Source: Vulcanimicrobiota bacterium (GTDB lineage: Bacteria; Vulcanimicrobiota; Vulcanimicrobiia; Vulcanimicrobiales; Vulcanimicrobiaceae). From it: DNA of 6,642 bases. Under the pieces are notes generated by a model. The model worked only from the letters and a program-made list of their open reading frames with translations, searched no databases and had not been told where the DNA came from. The stretch is taken from the NCBI GenBank assembly GCA_013289785.1, contig JABCZE010000093.1, forward strand, positions 1-6,642, written 5' to 3'. Below, piece after piece: positions 1-4,462 of this stretch (the stretch's first letter is position 1; each line of letters opens with the position of its first letter). The position numbers and the translations under genes are program-made.

Positions 1-131
1 GTGTCGCTGGGGTTGACCCCGGCAGCCTCGATTTTGATGCGCACGCAATCCGCGGGCAGCGGCGCCTCTGCCACGTCGCTGACGCGCAAGTTTGCCAGCG
101 GGCCGAACTGCTCGATTCGCAGCGCTTTCAG
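1..131 (-). CDS. MDR-family alcohol dehydrogenase / quinone oxidoreductase, N-terminus only (cut by window edge)
   Basis: Only the first 44 residues are in the window. Read on the minus strand they give L/M-KALRIEQFGP near the start and the motif AAGVNPSD at residues 36-43. This is the start of the GroES-like domain of medium-chain dehydrogenases/reductases. The NPSD motif is typical of the NADPH:quinone oxidoreductase and zinc-independent branch, where Asn-Pro replaces the zinc-binding Cys region. Such enzymes reduce quinones, enones or aldehydes with NAD(P)H in the cytoplasm. No ATG, GTG or TTG fits in this frame. The codon in the position where family members have Met is CTG at 131-129. 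A GGAG (142-145 on the plus strand reads CTCC) lies 10 bases before it, inside the end of the preceding gene. The start is 4 bases after that gene's stop, so translation is probably coupled. The cofactor-binding domain lies outside the window. The family is fairly sure; the start codon is less so. Confidence 0.72.
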   Translation of the reverse strand, partial: MKALRIEQFGPLANLRVSDVAEAPLPADCVRIKIEAAGVNPSD

Positions 132-135
132 GCCG

Positions 136-978
136 CTAACGCTCCGCGACGGCGCCGAGGTCGCGATCGCCCAGGCCGCGATCCGAAACGTTGCGCAGCA
201 GGGCCGCCATGGCGTCAATCACCGGCAGACGTTCGTGGTGGGCCGCGGCCTGCATCAGCACCGCGTCTTTGTGCGCCATGTCGACGCTCCAGAGCGGATC
301 GTACTCGTTGTTGGCCATGCGCTTTCCGCGGCCACGAATCTGCCCCGCCGGATCGTAGAAGTCGAAAAGCTCGTAGGCTTGTGCGCGAGCTAGACCTTGC
401 TCCTCCGCAATGCGCAGCGCATCGTTGATGCCGCCGACCACCGCTAGAATCATCCCGTTCCCCATCAGCTTATAGATGGCCGCGAGGTCCGGACGCTCGC
501 CAAGGTAGCGCAAGTCGCTGCACATCGCCTCCAGCGCAGCGCGAAGGCGCGCGAAGAGCGGCAGGTTGCCCGACGCCATCATCACGCCGGTGCGCTCTAG
601 TGCCATCGGCGGCCCCATGAAGACCGGCGCGTGAAGCAACGCGTGTCCCGACTCCTCGAGCCGCGCGACCCGCTCGGCGACGCGTTGCGGCAGCACGGTC
701 GAATGGTCGACGATCGGACATTCCAATGCGATTCCCGGCAGCGCCGAATCCAATACGGCGTCGACGCTCGCGTCATCGCTCAGGCAGAGGTGAACGCGCT
801 GCGCGCCGCCGGCTGCCTGCGCCGGATCGGTAAACACGCGCGTGCCGTCCGCTTCGAGGGCTTGCGCTTTGGCTGCGGTACGGTTCCACACGTGCACGGT
901 GAGGCCACGGCGCAGCATCGCGCGTACCATCGCCGAGCCGAGCATTCCGGTACCATAAAAGGTGACGGTCTCGCTCAT
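136..978 (-). CDS. NAD(P)-dependent oxidoreductase of the 6-phosphogluconate / 3-hydroxyisobutyrate dehydrogenase superfamily
   Basis: A 280-residue protein, close to the usual 290 for beta-hydroxyacid dehydrogenases. The N-terminal Rossmann domain has the dinucleotide motif GTGMLG at residues 9-14. WNRT at 31-34 follows strand 2; Arg33 at this point usually favours NADP. DHST at 91-94 is the conserved D-x-S-T loop. The C-terminal helical domain carries the expected catalytic lysine in YKLMGN (Lys170, with Asn174), and a second conserved KD pair at 237-238. The substrate-loop motif, normally close to DAPVSGG, is here HAPVFMGP at 116-123, so the substrate may not be hydroxyisobutyrate. The enzyme should oxidise a hydroxyacid or reduce the matching semialdehyde or ketone in the cytoplasm. 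The ATG is preceded by GGGGGA about 10 bases away. It lies 43 bases after the deacetylase gene and 4 bases before the MDR gene, in what looks like one operon. The exact substrate is unknown. Confidence 0.88.
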   Translation of the reverse strand: MSETVTFYGTGMLGSAMVRAMLRRGLTVHVWNRTAAKAQALEADGTRVFTDPAQAAGGAQRVHLCLSDDASVDAVLDSALPGIALECPIVDHSTVLPQRVAERVARLEESGHALLHAPVFMGPPMALERTGVMMASGNLPLFARLRAALEAMCSDLRYLGERPDLAAIYKLMGNGMILAVVGGINDALRIAEEQGLARAQAYELFDFYDPAGQIRGRGKRMANNEYDPLWSVDMAHKDAVLMQAAAHHERLPVIDAMAALLRNVSDRGLGDRDLGAVAER

Positions 979-1021
979 ACTTTCTTGTTCCCCCGATTGG
1001 CGCGAATAACTCCCAGCGGTG

Positions 1022-1963
1022 TCAGTTCTTGCCGGCGAGGTCTTGGGCGAGAACGAACCGGATGCCGAGTGCCTGGAGCTTGGGAATCATCGCGCGTACG
1101 GCCGCCAGCGTGGTCGGACGCGGGTGACCGATCGCTATGGCGCTGCCGGTACGTTGCGCGATGGCAGCTGCCTCCGAAAGCTGCGCTTCGCTGTACGCGA
1201 CATCGGCTCGATTATCCAAAAACACGTCGCGCGCCGCCGTCGGAACTCCCATTTGGCGCGCGGTCTCCTCTCCGACCGACGCAGCGTTGGTCTTCGAATC
1301 GATGAAGAAGAGGTTGTGCTCTGCGAGTACGCCGATTACGGCGCGCATCACGCGGGGATCGGCGGAGGCTTTGCTGCCTTCGTGATTGTTGACGCCGCGC
1401 GCGAGGGGCACTTCGGCAAGATCGCTTTGCACTTGCGCGACGATTTGCGCATCGCTCATCTCGGTGGTGACTTTTCCGGGCCCTGGATTAAGGCCGGAGA
1501 GCGTCTCCATCGGCAGATGGAGCATCACGCCCTTCCCCGCGTCGGACGCCTCGCCGGCGATGACGCTCGTGTAGGGAACGTCGGGTAAGACCGAGAGCGT
1601 CAACGGTATATCGAGGGCGACGAATCCGCGCTCGGTCGCAATCCACTGGCCGCAATCGTCCACGATCAGCGCGAGTTGCGGGCCTTGGGCGTTTTCGGCC
1701 GGCGTGGACGTGGGCGATGCCGCCGGCACTGCAGACGGCAGTGGCGTTACCGCGGGCGTTTCGACCGGCGTTGCGACGGGCGTCGCCGCCGGAGCCGACG
1801 GCTCCGAGGACGGCGCAAGCGTATGGAAGACGTAATGAGTAACGGGGTGCGGTTGGGGCCGCAGCAGCCACCATCCGGCAATGGCTGCGAAGAGGATCAA
1901 TACGATCAGCGAAACGAGCGGCCCCACGCCGGAGCTCGAGCGTCGCGAGGTTCTCTTTGGCAC
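1022..1963 (-). CDS. Divergent polysaccharide deacetylase, YibQ type, membrane-anchored
   Basis: A 313-residue protein starting at GTG (1963-1961), with CAGG 5 bases upstream. A basic N-terminus is followed by one hydrophobic helix at about residues 14-34, then a Pro/Ala/Thr-rich linker at about 50-90 with repeated TPV/TP units, then the catalytic domain from about 96. The domain carries the hallmarks of the divergent polysaccharide deacetylase family (Pfam Polysacc_deac_2, DUF610): LIVDDCG at 99-105 with the acidic pair, MLHLPME at 147-153, [13 protein letters not shown] at 190-202, FFIDSKT at 219-225, FLDN at 248-251 and AIGHPRPTT at 277-285. His194 and His280 with Asp102 are the likely metal and catalytic residues. 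The domain would face the periplasm or cell exterior. E. coli YibQ is encoded beside the division factor EnvC, which suggests a cell-wall role, but no EnvC is in this window. Activity on a real glycan has not been settled for the family. It is probably the first gene of the minus-strand operon. Confidence 0.9.
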   Translation of the reverse strand: MPKRTSRRSSSGVGPLVSLIVLILFAAIAGWWLLRPQPHPVTHYVFHTLAPSSEPSAPAATPVATPVETPAVTPLPSAVPAASPTSTPAENAQGPQLALIVDDCGQWIATERGFVALDIPLTLSVLPDVPYTSVIAGEASDAGKGVMLHLPMETLSGLNPGPGKVTTEMSDAQIVAQVQSDLAEVPLARGVNNHEGSKASADPRVMRAVIGVLAEHNLFFIDSKTNAASVGEETARQMGVPTAARDVFLDNRADVAYSEAQLSEAAAIAQRTGSAIAIGHPRPTTLAAVRAMIPKLQALGIRFVLAQDLAGKN

Positions 1964-2023
1964 CGGGGCCTGTTATTCGGCAATCCAGGATATCGCCCTC
2001 GCCAAGATGTAGCAGTGGTCCCT
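1964..2023. promoter_or_regulatory. Divergent intergenic spacer between the deacetylase and SDR genes
   Basis: These 60 bases separate two genes that point away from each other, so promoters for both directions must lie here or inside the gene starts. The spacer is less GC-rich than its flanks (TGTTATTCGGCAATC at 1971-1985, then GATATC at 1989-1994). I could not find a convincing pair of -35 and -10 boxes with normal spacing on either strand, so no promoter is placed. The palindrome GATATC is too short to call an operator. Confidence 0.35.
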
Positions 2024-2788
2024 ATGCAATTACAGGGAAAGACATTTATCGTTACCGGCGGCAGCTCCGGACTGGGAGCGGCCTGCGTTATGGAGTTCGC
2101 GCGCGCCGGCGCCAACATCGTGATTTGCGACGTCAGCGATCGTGGAAGCGAACTGGCGCGCGAGATCGGCGCTGCGGTTCGCTTTGCGAAAACCGACGTT
2201 ACCGATAGTGCACAAGTTCAGAGCGCGGTAGATCTGGCAGCGGAAGCCTTCGGCGGATTGCACGGCGCGATCAACTGCGCGGGTATCGCGACCGCGGAAC
2301 GCGTCATCGGCCGCGAAGGGCCGCTGCCGTTGGATCATTTTTCTAAGGTCATCACCGTGAACTTGATCGGCACGTTCAACGTCATCCGATTGGCGGCGGC
2401 CAAAATGATCGAACGCCCCGTCGAGCCGGGCGAAGATCGCGGCGTCATCGTCTGCACCGCGTCGGTGGCAGCCTACGACGGACAGATCGGTCAGGCGGCC
2501 TACGCTGCCTCGAAAGGCGGCGTCGTCGGACTCACGCTCCCCGTTGCGCGCGAGTTCGCACAGCATCAGATTCGCGTGGCGAGCATTGCGCCGGGAATCT
2601 TCGACACGCCGATGCTTGCGGGTTTACCCGAAGCAGCGCGCGAGTCGCTTGGCAAGCAGGTGCCCTTCCCGTCGCGTCTTGGAAAGCCGGCAGAGTATGC
2701 CGCCCTGGCGCGGCACATCGCCGAGAACCAGATGCTTAACGGTGAAGTAATCCGCCTGGACGGCGCGATCCGAATGGCGCCGCGGTGA
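2024..2788 (+). CDS. Short-chain dehydrogenase, 3-hydroxyacyl-CoA dehydrogenase type 2 (HSD10-like)
   Basis: A 254-residue classical SDR, the normal length. The cofactor motif TGGSSGLG is at 11-18. Asp36 at the end of strand 2 (ICDV) points to NAD rather than NADP. DVTD at 58-61 and NCAG at 84-87 follow, with Asn113, Ser147 and the catalytic YAASK (Tyr160, Lys164). The C-terminal half matches the pattern I know from human HSD17B10: [16 protein letters not shown] at 145-160, VPFPSRLG at 213-220 and [14 protein letters not shown] at 238-251. It should oxidise 3-hydroxyacyl-CoA (including 2-methyl-3-hydroxybutyryl-CoA of isoleucine breakdown) to the 3-oxo form in the cytoplasm. The frame stays open far upstream, but that part is antisense to the deacetylase gene. 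The ATG at 2024 matches the usual N-terminus ([12 protein letters not shown]), although no strong ribosome binding site precedes it. The next gene starts 23 bases after the stop on the same strand. Confidence 0.92.
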   Translation: MQLQGKTFIVTGGSSGLGAACVMEFARAGANIVICDVSDRGSELAREIGAAVRFAKTDVTDSAQVQSAVDLAAEAFGGLHGAINCAGIATAERVIGREGPLPLDHFSKVITVNLIGTFNVIRLAAAKMIERPVEPGEDRGVIVCTASVAAYDGQIGQAAYAASKGGVVGLTLPVAREFAQHQIRVASIAPGIFDTPMLAGLPEAARESLGKQVPFPSRLGKPAEYAALARHIAENQMLNGEVIRLDGAIRMAPR

Positions 2789-2811
2789 CTCGTTAGCAGA
2801 GTCGAGAAGTC

Positions 2812-3735
2812 ATGAAGGCGTTCTTATCATGCTTGTTTGCTTGCGTATGCGCGGTGATTGCGTTGTCGGCGCAGGCGGGCCAAAACGTTCCGCCATGGCG
2901 GGTCGCAGCTACATCGCGACCCCTCGTCACGGCGACACCGATCCCGCTTCCGTCGCCCGATCGGTTGCTCTATCTGATTCGGCGGCAGTTTCGGTCGCAT
3001 CGGCCGCCGCCGCCGTACATCACCTACACGCTGATTCGAAAGCAAACGCTCGACGACGGCTATCCCGATCTGCTCAACAGTTACACCTACCACATTTGGT
3101 GCCGAACGTCGGATCGCGCGGCGTTGGGTCGTCGCGTGTATCACGGCTCGGCTCGCGGTACGCTCGAGTTCTTACGCCCCTCGTTCAACGAGCCGTGGGA
3201 CCCGGGCCCTCCGACGGCCGATCTCTTCGAGCCGGCGCCGGTCCATCCACATACGAGCCCGCGCGACTTCGTCCCGACTCCAGAGCCGACGGGCAACCTG
3301 CTGACGATTGCCAGCGTGACCGCACTGGGCGAGTTCGACTACCGCGTCACGCGAGTCGCTAACGAGGGCAGTCAGATTCACGTCAGCCTTCAGGCTCGCC
3401 GCGATCCCGATCGAAATCGCTTGCGCGACCTCTACGTTGACGCCAAGACGCTCGAACTGCAAGAAGTCATCGCGACGGACAAGCTTTACGACGAAGGCGA
3501 CGGCGGCAAGAAGGTCTATCCGATGCTCTTTACCGTCACGCTGGGCTGGATGCACGACATGCCGATGATTACGCACATCCATGGAACGCCGACGTACCAG
3601 AGCGATGCCGACTATCTCGGGATCGACGCCACCGTCGATTACGATTTCACCGAGATTACGTTTCCGGATACTTTACCGGAATGGTATTTCGATCCGCGAT
3701 CGTACGCGCAGCACGTTACCGACGCGCCGTCTTAA
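2812..3735 (+). CDS. Secreted protein of unknown function
   Basis: A 307-residue protein whose function I do not recognise. It starts with a clear signal peptide: MKAFLSC, a hydrophobic core to about residue 20, and a probable signal peptidase I site after Ala-Gln-Ala (20-22). There is no lipobox placed for a lipoprotein. The mature part begins with a Pro/Thr-rich stretch (38-50). Next comes a region with YITYTLIRKQ (69-78) and DLLNSYTYHIWCR (86-98, with the only cysteine of the mature chain). A Pro-rich loop follows (123-160). The second half (about 163-290) looks rich in beta strands, including LRDLYVDAKTLELQEVIATD at 204-223 and YDFTEITFPDTLPEWYF at 277-293. The phrase about a residue type 'L.DLYVDAKT.E' recalls LolA-like lipid-carrier or sheet-forming domains, but this is only a hint. 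It has no further membrane segment. It probably shares a transcript with the SDR gene, 23 bases upstream, with a weak GAGAAG before the ATG. Its stop lies 5 bases from the end of the convergent msrA. Confidence 0.8.
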   Translation: MKAFLSCLFACVCAVIALSAQAGQNVPPWRVAATSRPLVTATPIPLPSPDRLLYLIRRQFRSHRPPPPYITYTLIRKQTLDDGYPDLLNSYTYHIWCRTSDRAALGRRVYHGSARGTLEFLRPSFNEPWDPGPPTADLFEPAPVHPHTSPRDFVPTPEPTGNLLTIASVTALGEFDYRVTRVANEGSQIHVSLQARRDPDRNRLRDLYVDAKTLELQEVIATDKLYDEGDGGKKVYPMLFTVTLGWMHDMPMITHIHGTPTYQSDADYLGIDATVDYDFTEITFPDTLPEWYFDPRSYAQHVTDAPS

Positions 3736-3740
3736 CTTCG

Positions 3741-4373
3741 CTAGGCCGGAACGGGCGGGTTCGCCTTGATGAGCTCCGGAAATTCCTGGCGCAGCCGCTT
3801 GAGTTTCGGCAGGTCGTTGAAGACGATGTAAGGGTCGTGCGGATTGTGCAGGGCAAACTCTTGGTGGTAGGCTTCGGCGGGATAGAATCCGCGTAGCGGC
3901 GCGACGACCGTTACGATCGGTGCCGGAAAGGCGTGCGTTGCCTGGAGGTGAGCGATGGCGGCGACTGCCTGCGCGCGTTGCGCATCGGTGGTGTAGTAAA
4001 TCTCCGAGCGATACTGCGTGCCTTCGTCGGGGCCTTGGCGGTTGAGTTCGGTCGGGTCGTGCGCGACCTGGAAGTACACGTCAAGCAGCGACTTGAACGA
4101 AATCTTTGCCGGGTCGTAGGTGATCTCGACGGATTCGGCGTGTCCGGTCGCGCCCGTGCTGACGATTTCATAGTGGGCCGTCGCGGCGTTGCCGCCCGAG
4201 TAGCCGGCCACGACGCGGTCGACGCCTTTGAGCTCCTCGAAGACGAGCTGCATCCCCCAGAAGCATCCACCCGCGAGGACGACGCGCTCGGTGGTGCCTT
4301 GGGCGGCTGCCGGCGCCGCCGATGCGCCGATGCCGAGGGCCAGAAAGAAGGCGATAGCGTTACGAATCTTCAC
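3741..4373 (-). CDS. msrA: Secreted peptide-methionine (S)-S-oxide reductase MsrA, single-cysteine form
   Basis: A 210-residue MsrA, which reduces the S form of methionine sulfoxide in proteins. The catalytic motif GGCFWG is at 35-40 with Cys37. AGYSGG at 56-61, Tyr68, Glu80 in GHAESVEI, HDPTELNRQGPDEGTQYRSE at 105-124 with Asp116, and Tyr121 match the E. coli active-site set (Cys51, Glu94, Asp129, Tyr134) in order and spacing. I chose the GTG at 4373 because it gives a textbook signal peptide (MKIRN, hydrophobic 6-16, AAPAAAQ, cut near residue 24). An in-frame ATG at 4430 would add 19 residues that resemble no signal or MsrA sequence. It should therefore act outside the cytoplasm. No other cysteine occurs in the mature protein, so the usual resolving cysteines are missing, and regeneration must use another thiol or a direct reductant. 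No MsrB is fused or adjacent. It is convergent with the secreted gene on one side and divergent from lhr on the other. Confidence 0.95.
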   Translation of the reverse strand: MKIRNAIAFFLALGIGASAAPAAAQGTTERVVLAGGCFWGMQLVFEELKGVDRVVAGYSGGNAATAHYEIVSTGATGHAESVEITYDPAKISFKSLLDVYFQVAHDPTELNRQGPDEGTQYRSEIYYTTDAQRAQAVAAIAHLQATHAFPAPIVTVVAPLRGFYPAEAYHQEFALHNPHDPYIVFNDLPKLKRLRQEFPELIKANPPVPA

Positions 4374-4462
4374 GCTCTCTAGAACGCATCCGGCGCCCAA
4401 ATGGATGACCCCCGCCGGGTTGGCGCGCATCTCTTTATGGGGCCGGGCGGTTGACCTTTGAG
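4374..4462. promoter_or_regulatory. Divergent intergenic spacer between msrA and lhr
   Basis: These 89 bases lie between two genes reading away from each other and so should hold promoters for both. The region includes a G+C-rich near-palindrome (CCCGCCGGG at about 4411-4419) and an AT-rich CTCTTTATGG at 4431-4440. TTGACC at 4451-4456 looks like a -35 box but is only 6 bases before the lhr start, so it cannot drive that ATG in the usual way. I could not place complete promoters. If msrA in fact starts at 4430, the true spacer is 32 bases. Confidence 0.3.

Noticed and set aside
1..1588. Plus-strand open frames at 1-393, 631-1305 and 1019-1588.
   Set aside because: They are antisense to three clear minus-strand genes, and no family motif is visible in their translations.
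1736..1783. Degenerate short repeats encoding TPV/TPA units as a possible repeat element or CRISPR-like array.
   Set aside because: They are a low-complexity Pro/Thr linker inside the deacetylase gene, keep the frame and have no regular spacer structure.
1676..2023. Upstream in-frame extension of the SDR gene by about 116 codons.
   Set aside because: It is antisense to the linker and membrane segment of the deacetylase gene and gives an Arg-rich low-complexity peptide. SDR homologues begin at the Met at 2024.
2787..2803. Inverted repeat GACTC - 7 bases - GAGTC between the SDR gene and the secreted gene.
   Set aside because: The stem is only 5 base pairs, has no T run after it, and sits just before the next start. 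It does not qualify as a terminator, and an operator role cannot be supported from one copy.
4374..4430. ATG at 4430 as the msrA start.
   Set aside because: The extra 19 residues would bury the signal peptide and resemble no MsrA N-terminus. The GTG at 4373 gives a standard signal sequence.
4451..4456. TTGACC as a -35 box for lhr.
   Set aside because: It is 6 bases from the start codon, leaving no room for a -10 box and transcript start ahead of the ATG.
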